64,000 nt of DNA, taken from Lewinellaceae bacterium (GTDB taxonomy: Bacteria > Bacteroidota > Bacteroidia > Chitinophagales > Saprospiraceae). The stretch is taken from NCBI GenBank assembly GCA_016719605.1, contig JADJYW010000012.1, positions 1-64,000 of the forward strand, given 5' to 3'. Under the pieces are notes generated by a model. It ran no database searches. It was not told the DNA's origin and was given only the letters and a program-made list of their open reading frames with translations. Below are positions 1 to 9,187 of the stretch, piece by piece. The stretch's first letter is position 1; each line of letters starts with the position of its first letter. Made by a program: the position numbers and the translations under genes.

Positions 1-849
1 GGCAATGCCCGTGCCCTGAGTGCCGCTACTGCCGAGCCGTGGAACAACATCGCCCAGGCTAAAGTGGAGCGCCGTACGGTGAAAACCACCGACGGCAAGG
101 ACATGAATGTGTGGTTGGTACTGCCGCCCAATTTTGATGCAAAGAAAAAATATCCGGCTTTGCTGTACTGTCAGGGCGGCCCGCAGTCGGCGCTCAGTCA
201 GTTTTTTTCGTTCCGCTGGAACCTGCAGCTGATGGCCTCGCAGGGGTACATCGTCATCGCACCCTGTCGGCGTGGCATGCCGGGCGGCCCTTACGGACAG
301 GAGTGGAACGCGGCGATCAGCACCGATTGGGGTGGGCAAGCCATGCAAGACCTGCTGTCGGCGTCCGACGCCATGGCCAAAGAACCGTTTGTGGATGCGC
401 AACGGATGGGCGCGGTGGGCGCCAGTTTTGGCGGGTACTCGGTGTTTTGGCTGGCCGGAAACCATAACAAGCGCTTCAAAACCTTCATTTCGCACTGCGG
501 CATGTTCAATACGACCAGTTGGTACGGCACCACGGAGGAACTGTTTTTTGCCAACCACGACCTTGGCGGTCCGTACTGGGACAATCCAGGCAACCCGGGT
601 TGGTCCAAATTCAGCCCGCATTTGTATGTAAAAAACTGGGATACGCCTATCCTCGTCATGCACAACGAACTTGATTTCCGGGTGCCGTTTTCCGGAGGTA
701 TGCAGGCTTTTCAGGCGGCGCAATTGCGCGGTATACCTTCGCGTCTGGTCAGTTTTCCCGACGAGGGGCACTGGATGTCCAAGGCTCAGAACAGTTTGAT
801 GTGGCAGCGGGAATTTTTCAGGTGGCTGGATGCGTACTTGAAAAATTAA
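1..849 (+). CDS. S9 family peptidase (prolyl oligopeptidase/DPP4 type), C-terminal part
   Basis: The frame is open from base 1, so the start and any N-terminal beta-propeller lie outside the window. What remains is the alpha/beta-hydrolase catalytic domain of a serine peptidase of family S9, which cleaves peptides, often after proline, usually in the periplasm. The nucleophile elbow reads GASFGGYS (Ser codon 424-426). The acid is the Asp of NELDFRVPF (673-675) and the catalytic His is in DEGHWM (769-771), in the order and spacing expected for the family. The oxyanion side shows LLYCQGGPQS. The stop is at 847-849, and a regulator gene converges 15 bases on. The exact subfamily (S9B or S9C) cannot be settled without the missing N terminus. 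Confidence 0.9.
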   Translation, partial: GNARALSAATAEPWNNIAQAKVERRTVKTTDGKDMNVWLVLPPNFDAKKKYPALLYCQGGPQSALSQFFSFRWNLQLMASQGYIVIAPCRRGMPGGPYGQEWNAAISTDWGGQAMQDLLSASDAMAKEPFVDAQRMGAVGASFGGYSVFWLAGNHNKRFKTFISHCGMFNTTSWYGTTEELFFANHDLGGPYWDNPGNPGWSKFSPHLYVKNWDTPILVMHNELDFRVPFSGGMQAFQAAQLRGIPSRLVSFPDEGHWMSKAQNSLMWQREFFRWLDAYLKN

Positions 850-864
850 ACGGCCTGAATCCCG

Positions 865-1695
865 TCAGTTTTTCAGCCGGATAAACCCTTTTTCTATGCA
901 GTACCCGGCAAAGTCGCGGGCGCTTCTGAAATCGTACACAAACAGGGTTTTGGCTTTTCGGAGCAGGTTGGCGTTGTATTCGTGCAAGGTGTGGCGCGAC
1001 CAGCCTTTCTCGCGCAACACCTCTTCCGTTTTTTTTCCGGCAGCGTAGAGCGCGAGCAGGCCGAGCTCGGCATCGGTGAACTCGTCAATGATCTGGAGCG
1101 ACAGCTGGGAAATGAGCTGATCGTCGAAGTCGTTATTTGCTATGTTTCGGATTTGGATGTTGGCTTCCATCGGTCGCAGGTTGCGTTCCGACCACTTGCC
1201 CTCCCGGTAGAACGTCTGCATATTGGTCACAATTCGGCCTTCTGCATCCACTTGTACAATGGTCGAGTTCATATAAAACCAGAAGTACTGCCCGTCGAGC
1301 ACCTGCAACGGAAGCGGTATCCGATAGGCCGCCTCCATCGGGTTGATGACCATCTCCTGTTTGAAAATCAGGTTGTAGGCAGCCGTACGCCAACGCAAAA
1401 ACGGCATGACATAATCCGGATGTATCTGTCGGAAAAAGTCCTTCACAGAGGTCAATTTGTGTCCGAAAACCTCCAAATCGCCTTCACTGTGTGATATATC
1501 CAGGGTTTTATAGTCAATCATTTGCCAAAACGCCATGTTGGGGTAGTCGTCCCGAAAATGCCTCAAACGCGTCAGCAATTCCTCAAATGCTTCCGGGGTT
1601 CGGTTTACAGGAGGGCCAACTGCTGCCCGATAGGCAGCGGAAGGTCGCTCAATGAGCTGTTCGTAGGTTTCGTCAAACGGTTGATAGCCAGGCAT
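865..1695 (-). CDS. PAS-like sensor with C-terminal LuxR-type HTH, transcriptional regulator
   Basis: A 276-residue cytoplasmic protein with no signal peptide. Residues about 60-180 look like a PAS-type fold (a stretch around HSEGDLEVFGHKL, then IHPDYVMPFLRWR and a strand-rich core ending MQTFYREGKW). The last 70 residues carry a helix-turn-helix resembling GerE/LuxR domains: FTDAELGLLALYAAGKK followed by the recognition-helix region SRHTLHEYNANLLRKAK. Such PAS plus LuxR-HTH proteins are common orphan regulators in Bacteroidota. The gene is divergent from the efflux operon at 1936 across a 240-base gap, so it may regulate that pump; this is inference from position only. The ATG at 1695 is used because nothing upstream in frame fits better. 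Confidence 0.7.
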   Translation of the reverse strand: MPGYQPFDETYEQLIERPSAAYRAAVGPPVNRTPEAFEELLTRLRHFRDDYPNMAFWQMIDYKTLDISHSEGDLEVFGHKLTSVKDFFRQIHPDYVMPFLRWRTAAYNLIFKQEMVINPMEAAYRIPLPLQVLDGQYFWFYMNSTIVQVDAEGRIVTNMQTFYREGKWSERNLRPMEANIQIRNIANNDFDDQLISQLSLQIIDEFTDAELGLLALYAAGKKTEEVLREKGWSRHTLHEYNANLLRKAKTLFVYDFRSARDFAGYCIEKGFIRLKN

Positions 1696-1935
1696 AGCAG
1701 AAGTTCGGTGCGGTTAGGAGAGGCGGCCACTTGACACAGCGGCAAAGGAAATCAAAATCGGGGCATTTGCAAGAGAAGCGTCTGGCGAAAACGCGCCTTT
1801 GCCAGTCAACGCTACAAAACAACGGCTCAAACGCTCTGTTCTACCACCCACCACTTTCGGGTTTCACCGTGCCGCTCCGGTGCGTTTTTTATGCCACAGC
1901 CGGCATACGTTCCGCTACTTAATACCTTTTTCAAC

Positions 1936-3300
1936 ATGCGAACCAAACGTTTTTTCAATCTCCTGTTCTTGCTCGCCGCCATGCCGATAGCCGGGCTGCA
2001 CGCTCAGCCATCCCCGGTACTGGAAGCATACATCCGCGACGGACTGGCCAACAACCTCGCACTCCGGCAACAAAATCTCGACCTGCAACGCAGCCTCGAA
2101 GCCGTTCGGCAGGCGCGTAGCCTCTTTTATCCCACGGTGCAGTTCAATGCCACCTACACCCGTTCAACGGGTGGGCGGAGTATCGAAATTCCTGTTGGCG
2201 ATATGCTGAATCCGGTCTATAGCACGCTGAACCAACTGCTCCAGACCAATGCATTTCCCATGCTGGAAAACCAGCGGGAGCAATTCCTGCCCGACAATTT
2301 CCACGAAACATACCTGAAAGTAGCCTACCCGTTATTCAACTCCGACCTGAAATACAACCGGCAAATTCAGGAACAAATGGTGCTGGGAAAAACCGCCACC
2401 AAGGCCGCTCTGGAACACGAACTGCGCTACCGCATCACTGAGGCGTACCTGCGCTATTTGCAAACCATTGAAGCCCAAAAAATCTGGGTGAATACCAAAG
2501 AAGTGCTCATGGAATTGCGTCGCTTCAACGAGTCGTTGGTAAAAAACAACGTAGCCACGCGCGACGTGGTGGCTACCGCCGACTACGAACTGAGCAAGGC
2601 CGAAAACGAAATTTTTCAATTATCAAGTCAGCAAAATACCGCCCGCGCTTATTTCAACTTCCTGACAAACCGCGACTTGCAAGCCGATGTCGTCGTGGAT
2701 ACCACGTTGCTCAATCAGGGTATTCCGGTGTACAATCTGGCCGACCTTGTCCGGGACGCCCTGGCCAACCGGCAGGAACTGGCCGCTCTGCAGGCCGGGC
2801 AGGCCGCTGCCGAGACGGCCCTGAAAATGAACGAAGCCAATCGCATATTGCCCGATCTTTACATCGGCGGGCAAGTTGGTTTTCAAGGTTTTGGATACAA
2901 ATTCGACGGCGACCAGGCCTACGCGCTGGCCCAGGTAGGCCTCACCTATGACTTGTTCAGCGGAGGACAAAAAAACAGCAAAACGCAACAGGCGCGTATC
3001 GAAACGGAAAAACTGCGCGCCTACCACGGCGAAGTACAACAGCAGATTGCCCTGCAAGTCACGCAAGCTGCCAACAACCTCGAAAGTGCCCGCAACGCCT
3101 GGGCCAGCGCGCGCCAGGGCTTGGTTGCCGCCGAGGAAATTTTCCGAATTGTGAACAACAAGTACCGCGCAAATCAGGCTCTGCTGCTGGAATACCAGGA
3201 TGCTCAAAACCGTGCAACAACTGCGCGGCTGCAAGTTGTGCTGGCCTGGGTGGAGGTGTTGGTTCGGGAAGCAGAGGTGCGAAAAGCGGCAGGAATTTGA
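1936..3300 (+). CDS. TolC-family outer membrane efflux protein
   Basis: A protein of 454 residues with a signal peptide (MRTKRFFNLLFLLAAMPIAG, then LHAQ), followed by two tandem outer-membrane-efflux halves made of long amphipathic helices (e.g. TEAYLRYLQTIEAQK; ARQGLVAAEEIFRIVNNKYR). It would form the trimeric exit duct of a tripartite pump. I choose the ATG at 1936, not the in-frame ATG at 1891, because it places the signal peptide at the N terminus. A TACCTTTT box lies only five bases upstream, so the message may be almost leaderless. It is the first gene of a three-gene efflux operon with the adaptor (39 bases downstream) and the RND pump. Confidence 0.9.
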   Translation: MRTKRFFNLLFLLAAMPIAGLHAQPSPVLEAYIRDGLANNLALRQQNLDLQRSLEAVRQARSLFYPTVQFNATYTRSTGGRSIEIPVGDMLNPVYSTLNQLLQTNAFPMLENQREQFLPDNFHETYLKVAYPLFNSDLKYNRQIQEQMVLGKTATKAALEHELRYRITEAYLRYLQTIEAQKIWVNTKEVLMELRRFNESLVKNNVATRDVVATADYELSKAENEIFQLSSQQNTARAYFNFLTNRDLQADVVVDTTLLNQGIPVYNLADLVRDALANRQELAALQAGQAAAETALKMNEANRILPDLYIGGQVGFQGFGYKFDGDQAYALAQVGLTYDLFSGGQKNSKTQQARIETEKLRAYHGEVQQQIALQVTQAANNLESARNAWASARQGLVAAEEIFRIVNNKYRANQALLLEYQDAQNRATTARLQVVLAWVEVLVREAEVRKAAGI

Positions 3301-3339
3301 ATGAAATTGCTTTAAAAATTAGACAACTACGCCATTATT

Positions 3340-4401
3340 ATGAAAAAAATACCGCTTCGCTCCTTCGCCCCGGCCCTGCTCGTAGCGGCTGCCGTCGGCG
3401 GTCTCTATTGCCTGCTTGGCGGCTGCGGCCAACCCGCTGCCGAACCCGGCCCGGCAACCGCAACCTCCCTTGCCGACGAACGTATCCCCGTGCGCACATC
3501 GCCTGTGCAGACCAAAACATTTGCCTTGCCGGTACACGCCTCCGGTATTCTGACCAGCTCCGCCGAGCAACGCCTGTCGTTCAAAGTCGGCGGTGTGATC
3601 CAAAAAATTCATGTCGCCGAGGGCGATTTCGTGCGCCCCGGACAGCTCTTGGCCACCGTAGATAAAACCGAAATTGATGCCCAGGTAAACCAGGCCGAGC
3701 AGGCCGTGCTCAAAGCCGAACGCGATCTGGCCCGCGTCGAGGGGTTGTACCGCGACAGCAGCGCCACGCTCGAACTGCTGCAAAACGCCACTACCGGACG
3801 CGATATAGCCAAAGAAACCGCGCGCATCGCCCGCTTCAACCAGCAGTATGCCGAAATCCGCGCTACTCGCAGCGGCAAGGTGATCAAAAAACTGATGAAC
3901 GAGGGCGAGATCACGGGTCCGGGCATACCCGTGTTTGTGCTGTTCGAAACCGGCAACGATGACTGGGTCGTCCAGGTCAGTATCAGCGACCGCGACTGGG
4001 CGCGGCTCACCCTCGGCATGTCGGCCGAGGTGCGCATGGATGCCTACCCCGGCACAGCATTTTCCGGGAAAGTGACCGATCTGGCGCCCGCCGCCGATCC
4101 CGCCAATGGCCTGTACCCCGTCGAAATCAAGGTGGCCCCACAGGGCAAACGTTTCGCACCCGGCCTGTTTGCCGAGGTAGATATAACTCCCCGTCAGGCT
4201 CGAACCTGCACGGCCGTGCCCGTGGAAGCCATTGTGGAGGGCGACGGCCAGGAGGCGTTCGTATTTGTGCTGGAACCCGATGGCGAACGTGTACGCAAGG
4301 TGCCCGTGCAAATCGCTTTTCTCGACGGCAACCTGGCCGTGCTGGTTCAGGGCCTCGGCGAGACGGCCGAAGTGGTCACCGCCGGCGCGCCACGTATCTG
4401 A
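3340..4401 (+). CDS. RND efflux periplasmic adaptor (HlyD/MFP family), lipoprotein
   Basis: A 353-residue membrane-fusion protein. The N terminus is a lipoprotein signal with lipobox LGGC (Cys about residue 29), so the protein is probably anchored to the inner membrane facing the periplasm. Next come a barrel-sandwich (lipoyl-like) half (KVGGVIQKIHVAEGDFVRPG), a helical hairpin (VNQAEQAVLKAERDLARVEG) and the second lipoyl half (IRATRSGKVIKKLMNEGE). These are followed by the beta-barrel domain and the membrane-proximal domain (VPVEAIVEGDGQEAFVFVL). It couples the TolC-type duct encoded just upstream to the RND pump encoded 89 bases downstream. Confidence 0.92.
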   Translation: MKKIPLRSFAPALLVAAAVGGLYCLLGGCGQPAAEPGPATATSLADERIPVRTSPVQTKTFALPVHASGILTSSAEQRLSFKVGGVIQKIHVAEGDFVRPGQLLATVDKTEIDAQVNQAEQAVLKAERDLARVEGLYRDSSATLELLQNATTGRDIAKETARIARFNQQYAEIRATRSGKVIKKLMNEGEITGPGIPVFVLFETGNDDWVVQVSISDRDWARLTLGMSAEVRMDAYPGTAFSGKVTDLAPAADPANGLYPVEIKVAPQGKRFAPGLFAEVDITPRQARTCTAVPVEAIVEGDGQEAFVFVLEPDGERVRKVPVQIAFLDGNLAVLVQGLGETAEVVTAGAPRI

Positions 4402-4490
4402 CAGAAAAAAAGCGGGTGCGGAAACACGTTGAGCAACCTTCCCTCCAACCCTCCAACCTCCAACCAGCAACCATTTCCAACAGCACAAAC

Positions 4491-7400
4491 ATGAAAATCG
4501 CAGAATTTTCCGTAAAAAACAGCCAGTTTACCTTTATCGTCTTCCTGGCGGTGCTGGCCCTCGGGATCGGTTCCCTGCTGAATATGCCCCGGGCTGAAGA
4601 CCCCAAGTTTGAGGCGCCCGGTTTTACGGTAATCATCGTTTATCCTGGCGCCGGACCGGCACAAATTGAAGACCAGATCGCCGACAAAGTGGAGGCCAAA
4701 TTGGGCGCGCTGGAGAACATTGACCGGATGCGCTCCGTATCAGCCAATGGCCTGATGGTGCTCACCCTGGAGTTCCGGCACGGCCAGGACCCCGACAAAA
4801 AGTACGACGAGTTGCTCCGGGAAATAAATGCCTTGCGTGCCGACCTGCCCCAGGACCTGTACCGGTTGGAAGTCCAGCGCTTTTCCGCTTCGGACGTGCT
4901 CATGTTGCAAACGGCTATTATTTCTGAAAATGCTTCGTGGTATCAACTGCGCGAGCAAGCCGAGCGTATGGAAGATATGCTGGAAAAAATCCCCGGGATC
5001 AAGGGCGCCGACACCTACGGCTACCCCCGGCGCGAGGTGCGTATCGGGTTAAATTTGCCGCGTATGGCGGCCGAAGGTATCCCTGTCAGCCGGGTGCTGG
5101 GCGCCTTGCAGAGCGAAAACGTGTCCATTCCCGGCGGGGCTTTGCACGTCGGTGAACGGCAGTTTTTTGTACAAACCAGTGGCGATTTCGAGGATATCGA
5201 AGACGTGCGCAACACCATTGTTTTTGCCAACGGCGGAAAAATTGTTTACCTGAAAGACCTTGCCGAGGTGGCCTTCGCCTACGAGGAACCACGCCATATT
5301 GCCCGTTTCAACGGCGCACGCAGCGTGTTCGTCACGGCCCGCATGAAAAATGGCCAGAACATCGCTGTGGTGGGGCAAGAAGTGAACACCGCACTCGAAG
5401 CATTCCGGGCCGATTTGCCGGCCAGCATGGATGTCCGGAAAGTGCTCGATCAGGATGATTCGGTGCGCAAGCGCCTGAACCGGTTTTCCAAAGATTTTGC
5501 CATTGCCATCCTGCTCGTGTTGCTCACCTTGCTGCCACTGGGCACCCGCGCTTCGCTGGTGGTGATGATCTCCATCCCGTTATCCATCGCCATTGGCTTG
5601 TTCGCCCTCGATTTGCTGGGCTACTCGCTCAACCAGTTGAGTATCGTGGGCCTCATCATTGCGCTGGGTATCCTCGTGGACGACTCCATTGTGGTGGTAG
5701 AAAATATCGAGCGCTGGTTGCGCGAAGGGCATAATCGCCGGGAAGCAGCCATTTTGGCTACCCGGCAGATCGGGCTGGCGGTGATAGGCTGTACGGCCAC
5801 GCTCATCCTCGCTTTTTTGCCCCTCGTGTTTTTGCCGGAGGCTTCGGGCGATTTTATCCGCAGTTTGCCTATGGCTGTGGTGACCACCGTGTTGGCGTCC
5901 TTGTTTGTGTCGCTCACCATTGTACCGTTTTTGGGCAGCCGTCTGTTGGCGGAGCACCACGATCCGCGCGGTAATATCTTCCTGCGGGGGCTGAAATGGG
6001 CCATTTCCAAATCGTATGCCCGTTTGCTGCATCTTGGTTTGCGTTATCCGCGCTGGACGATGGTGGTTTCCGGGGTTATTTTTCTGGCTGTTTTGAGTTT
6101 GGCGGGCCGCGCCGGGTTTGCGGTGTTTCCCGCCAGCGAGCGCCCCATGTTTTATATTGATGTGGAAACAGCGCCGGGCGCCAACATAGAATTTACCAAC
6201 CGGATCATGTTGCAGGTAGACTCCGTATTGACCACCTATATGCCTGAAGAAATTAGAGCCGGGCAGGCAAATGCGCAGCACCAAAAACTGGAGACCAACC
6301 AATCGAGATACCCCGGCCACGGCGCGCCGGCGCAAATCGTATCGTTTGCCACGAATGTCGGGCGTGGCAACCCGCGGATGTATTACAACGTGATCCCGCG
6401 TAACGAAAGCCCCGATTATGGCCAGATCGTGGTGCAATTGCAAGACCGCACGCCGCCGCCCGTGAAGGTGGCGCTGATTGATGCCTTGCGGGAAAAATTC
6501 CGGGACGTGCCCGGGGCGGTCATCACCGTGAAAAACTTCGAGCAAGGGCCACCCATCGAGGCGCCGGTAGCTATCCGGATTTTTGGCGACAACCTCGACA
6601 CCCTGCGTACGGTGGCAGCCCGGGTGGAGGATATGATTGCCGGCATTGAGGGCGCGATTTATGTGGACAATCCCATCGCATCCATCAAAACCGATTTGCA
6701 GGTAAAAATTAACCGCGACAAGGCAACTTCGCTCGGCATACCCATTGCCGAAATAGACCGCACGGTGCGGCTTGCCGTGGCCGGGCTGAATATGGGCAGT
6801 TTCAATACCGCCGATGGCGACGAGTACGGTCTCACCGTCACCTTGCCAAGGGATGGGGTATTTTCGGGGCTGGATGCGTTCAAAAACATTTATGTGAACA
6901 GCCTGACCGGGGCTGCCGTGCCGCTGAGTCAGGTAGCGACAATCGAGTTCAAACGCGCGCCCAACACGATTACGCACTTCGACCGGGACCGTTACACGCT
7001 GATCACGGCGTTTGTAAAAAGCGGGTACTATGCGCAGGATATCAATACTAAAATTCAGGAAAACCTCGAAAAAATGGATTTTCCGAAGGATATGCGCTAT
7101 GTCATCGCGGGCGAGGTAGAGAGCAGCCAGCGCTCGTTCGGGGGTATGGGCACAGTCATTTTGATTACCATTTTCGGCCTGTTGGCGGTGTTGATTCTGG
7201 AGTTCAAAACTTTCCGCAGCACGATCATTGTGTTGTCGGTGATCCCGCTGGGCATCATCGGGGCGGTGTTGGCCTTGCTGGTCACGGGTTACCCGTTTTC
7301 GTTCACGGTGGTTGTTGGCCTCATCGCGCTGATGGGCATCGAGGTCAAAAACTCGATTCTGCTCGTGGATTTCACGAACCAGTTGCGCCTGGAGGGCAAG

Positions 7401-7622
7401 TCCATAGACGACGCCATTCAGGAGGCCGGCGAGTTGCGTTTTGTGCCCATTTTGCTCACGTCGCTCACGGCTATCGGTGGCCTCACGCCTCTGGCCATCG
7501 AGGAAAACCCGCTGTATTCCCCCTTGGCTTATGTGCTGATCGGGGGCCTTATTTCGTCCACGCTGTTATCGCGTATTGTGACACCGGTGTTGTACAAATT
7601 GCTGGCGCCGCGGGTTTCTTAG
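4491..7622 (+). CDS. RND efflux pump permease, HAE1/AcrB type
   Basis: A 1043-residue proton-driven pump of the inner membrane with the usual duplicated RND plan: TM1, a large periplasmic loop, TM2-6, then repeated. TM4 carries the proton-relay pair in ALGILVDDSIVVVENIERWL; the TM10 counterpart is GLIALMGIEVKNSILLVDF, with the expected Lys. The length is typical of the HAE1 (drug/lipophile) class. I start at the ATG 4491, because the 25 codons that could be read upstream encode a low-complexity run over CCTCCAA-like heptamers. It completes a TolC-adaptor-pump operon. The substrate cannot be deduced. A heptamer array and a perfect 50-base palindrome follow the stop codon. Confidence 0.93.
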   Translation: MKIAEFSVKNSQFTFIVFLAVLALGIGSLLNMPRAEDPKFEAPGFTVIIVYPGAGPAQIEDQIADKVEAKLGALENIDRMRSVSANGLMVLTLEFRHGQDPDKKYDELLREINALRADLPQDLYRLEVQRFSASDVLMLQTAIISENASWYQLREQAERMEDMLEKIPGIKGADTYGYPRREVRIGLNLPRMAAEGIPVSRVLGALQSENVSIPGGALHVGERQFFVQTSGDFEDIEDVRNTIVFANGGKIVYLKDLAEVAFAYEEPRHIARFNGARSVFVTARMKNGQNIAVVGQEVNTALEAFRADLPASMDVRKVLDQDDSVRKRLNRFSKDFAIAILLVLLTLLPLGTRASLVVMISIPLSIAIGLFALDLLGYSLNQLSIVGLIIALGILVDDSIVVVENIERWLREGHNRREAAILATRQIGLAVIGCTATLILAFLPLVFLPEASGDFIRSLPMAVVTTVLASLFVSLTIVPFLGSRLLAEHHDPRGNIFLRGLKWAISKSYARLLHLGLRYPRWTMVVSGVIFLAVLSLAGRAGFAVFPASERPMFYIDVETAPGANIEFTNRIMLQVDSVLTTYMPEEIRAGQANAQHQKLETNQSRYPGHGAPAQIVSFATNVGRGNPRMYYNVIPRNESPDYGQIVVQLQDRTPPPVKVALIDALREKFRDVPGAVITVKNFEQGPPIEAPVAIRIFGDNLDTLRTVAARVEDMIAGIEGAIYVDNPIASIKTDLQVKINRDKATSLGIPIAEIDRTVRLAVAGLNMGSFNTADGDEYGLTVTLPRDGVFSGLDAFKNIYVNSLTGAAVPLSQVATIEFKRAPNTITHFDRDRYTLITAFVKSGYYAQDINTKIQENLEKMDFPKDMRYVIAGEVESSQRSFGGMGTVILITIFGLLAVLILEFKTFRSTIIVLSVIPLGIIGAVLALLVTGYPFSFTVVVGLIALMGIEVKNSILLVDFTNQLRLEGKSIDDAIQEAGELRFVPILLTSLTAIGGLTPLAIEENPLYSPLAYVLIGGLISSTLLSRIVTPVLYKLLAPRVS

Positions 7623-7653
7623 TTTTGAGTTTGGGGTTTTGAGTTTTGAGTTG
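7622..7653 (+). repeat. Heptamer array (GTTTTGA)n directly after the RND stop codon
   Basis: About four imperfect copies of a seven-base unit TTTTGAG begin within one base of the pump stop codon. The same unit occurs at 9146-9184, 38348-38410 and twice at 52226-52320. Confidence 0.8.
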
Positions 7654-7692
7654 CGTGGCTATACCCGTCACTAGGTTTTCAGCATGGGTGGC

Positions 7693-7742
7693 GGCGTACT
7701 ACGTTTACTAAACTTTAAAAAGTTTAGTAAACGTAGTACGCC
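7693..7742. terminator. Perfect 50-base palindrome between convergent genes, likely bidirectional terminator
   Basis: Bases 7693-7717 are the exact reverse complement of 7718-7742, a 25-bp stem with essentially no loop. The centre is AAACTTTAAAAAGTTT. It ends one base before the stop codon of the glycosyltransferase (7744) and follows the pump gene on the other strand, the position expected of a shared terminator. No classical T-run follows on either side, so a cruciform or protein-binding role is also possible. Confidence 0.6.
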
Positions 7743-7743
7743 C

Positions 7744-8700
7744 TTAGTACCGTTTTACCGACTCAATGATGTACAGCGGTCGGTTTTTGATCTCGCTGTA
7801 GATATTGGACAGGTAGATGGACATGATGTACAGGTTCAGGCAAGTGATGGCAAAAAAAACGGAGATCATCACCACGAGGTATGCCCAGCCGGATACGGTT
7901 TGGTGGTAATTGCCGAAGATGTCCATGTTGGTGAGGCGTACCCGGACGGCATTAAAAATAGCCATGCCGGCAACCAGGCAAGACGACACAAAAATCCACC
8001 ACAACAGGCTGCGCAGGAATGTCGTGAAGGATGTGATAGCCACCAATGCGGTGCGGAACTGTTCGCCGAACGATGTTTCCGGCTCCGGTTCGAGGGGTTG
8101 TTCCACCGCCAGAGCCGCCGTATTGTATCCGACGAGGGCATAGATAGCCTTGAGGTAGCGGCTGTTTTCGCGCAAGCGGAGCAGCGAGTTCAGCGCGCGG
8201 CGGCTGATGATGCGGGTGTGGTGCGCGCTCGGGTCAATGCGCAGGTTGGAGTAGCGGTGCAGGATGCCGTAAAAAAGTTGATAGAGCAGCCGATAGGCCC
8301 AGGGCAACCGACGTTCCGGCCCGCGCAAATAAACGATATCGAAACCGGTTTGGCTTTGCTCCCACATCCGGGTGATCAGAGTGGGTTTGTGGGCAAAATC
8401 AAAATCAAAGACGACGGCATAGTCGCCGTTGGCGCGGTCCAGGCCGGCCAGCAGGGCGTTGTCCCGGCTCACCGGGGTGCTGAGATTCAGGAGAAAGATA
8501 TTTTTGCGCAACGCCTCGGGCAGCGGACGGATGACGGCATCTATGGCGGTCAGGTCGCTGTGGTTGTTCACGAGTACAAACTCGAAATCGCTGAAATTTG
8601 CGGCCAGTTCGGCATACAAGCCCGTGAGCCACGACTCCAGTTCGCGAACCTGGCGACCGGACTGGATGATGCCGATGACGGAGAGAAAAGAGTGGTGCAT
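7744..8700 (-). CDS. Glycosyltransferase family 2, membrane-anchored (DPM1/GtrB-like)
   Basis: 318 residues. The N-terminal 230 form a GT-A domain: FLSVIGIIQSGRQVRELESW and FEFVLVNNHSD match the nucleotide-binding start of family 2 enzymes, and VVFDFDFAHKP occupies the DxD metal-binding position. Two hydrophobic segments follow (around LLWWIFVSSCLVAGMAIF and YLVVMISVFFAITCLNLYI), as in polyprenyl-phosphate sugar transferases of the GtrB/DPM1 type, which load a sugar onto a lipid carrier at the inner membrane. I use the ATG at 8700, not the TTG seven codons earlier, which lies inside the preceding gene. It is seven bases after the thioesterase stop and ends the minus-strand operon. Donor and acceptor are unknown. 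Confidence 0.85.
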   Translation of the reverse strand: MHHSFLSVIGIIQSGRQVRELESWLTGLYAELAANFSDFEFVLVNNHSDLTAIDAVIRPLPEALRKNIFLLNLSTPVSRDNALLAGLDRANGDYAVVFDFDFAHKPTLITRMWEQSQTGFDIVYLRGPERRLPWAYRLLYQLFYGILHRYSNLRIDPSAHHTRIISRRALNSLLRLRENSRYLKAIYALVGYNTAALAVEQPLEPEPETSFGEQFRTALVAITSFTTFLRSLLWWIFVSSCLVAGMAIFNAVRVRLTNMDIFGNYHQTVSGWAYLVVMISVFFAITCLNLYIMSIYLSNIYSEIKNRPLYIIESVKRY

Positions 8701-8707
8701 GGTTTTT

Positions 8708-9145
8708 TTATTGCCATTCAAAGTCTGCCGACCTGGGCGCCGTCTCGAACATCGAGCGCACCAAATCTGGCGGAGCCGTGAGTTTTCTCAGCCGGGTGTC
8801 TATCCAGGCGCCGTCCACATTGATCGTGGCGCAAAGGGTGCCGTCGGTGCGCGAAATTTCGTGGCGAAAAGAGAATCGAGCGCCGTCGTGGCGTAGTTTG
8901 GTTACCACCAAATTGATCCACAGCGCATCGCCATAACGGATTTCCCGCCGAAAAACGGCCTCCTCCCGAAACAGGATCGGCCCGAAATGCTGTGTCTCCA
9001 TTTGTTCAATAGTCGCGCCATGGGCCGACAGGAATGCCACACGGATGGAGGCGCCAAGGTCGTAATAGACCGAGTGGCGCACATGCCCGTTGGGATCCAT
9101 GTCGGCCCAGCGCAATAAAACTGATTGCCTGAAACTATTGTCCAT
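8708..9145 (-). CDS. Acyl-CoA thioesterase, hotdog fold (4HBT/YbgC type)
   Basis: 145 residues from the ATG at 9145 (MDNSF). An earlier in-frame TTG at 9166 lies in a heptamer repeat and is unlikely to be used. The N-terminal motif RWADMDPNGHVRHSVYYDLG matches the catalytic-Asp region of 4-hydroxybenzoyl-CoA/YbgC thioesterases (D..GHV....Y). The rest (FRREIRYGDALWINLVV, FSFRHEIS) fits a single hotdog domain with the usual central helix. Cytoplasmic; it would hydrolyse an acyl-CoA. Genes on both sides on the same strand are within 42 bases, suggesting co-transcription with the TlpA protein and the glycosyltransferase. Confidence 0.85.
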   Translation of the reverse strand: MDNSFRQSVLLRWADMDPNGHVRHSVYYDLGASIRVAFLSAHGATIEQMETQHFGPILFREEAVFRREIRYGDALWINLVVTKLRHDGARFSFRHEISRTDGTLCATINVDGAWIDTRLRKLTAPPDLVRSMFETAPRSADFEWQ

Positions 9146-9184
9146 AAAACTCAACTCAAAACTCAAAACTCAAAACTCAAAACT
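9146..9184 (-). repeat. Heptamer array (GTTTTGA)n filling the TlpA-thioesterase gap
   Basis: Five or so copies of the heptamer occupy practically the whole 42-base gap. Read in the sense of the genes, it begins three bases after the TlpA stop codon and ends directly at the thioesterase ATG. Confidence 0.8.
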
Positions 9185-9187
9185 GTT

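Noticed and set aside
5580..6977. A 465-codon minus-strand frame inside the RND pump gene
   Set aside because: His/Gln/Arg-rich translation without motifs; the plus strand encodes a textbook RND permease.
8700..8721. TTG at 8721 as start of the glycosyltransferase (overlapping the thioesterase)
   Set aside because: The ATG at 8700 fits the domain start and avoids the overlap; the extra residues MNGNKKT have no family support.
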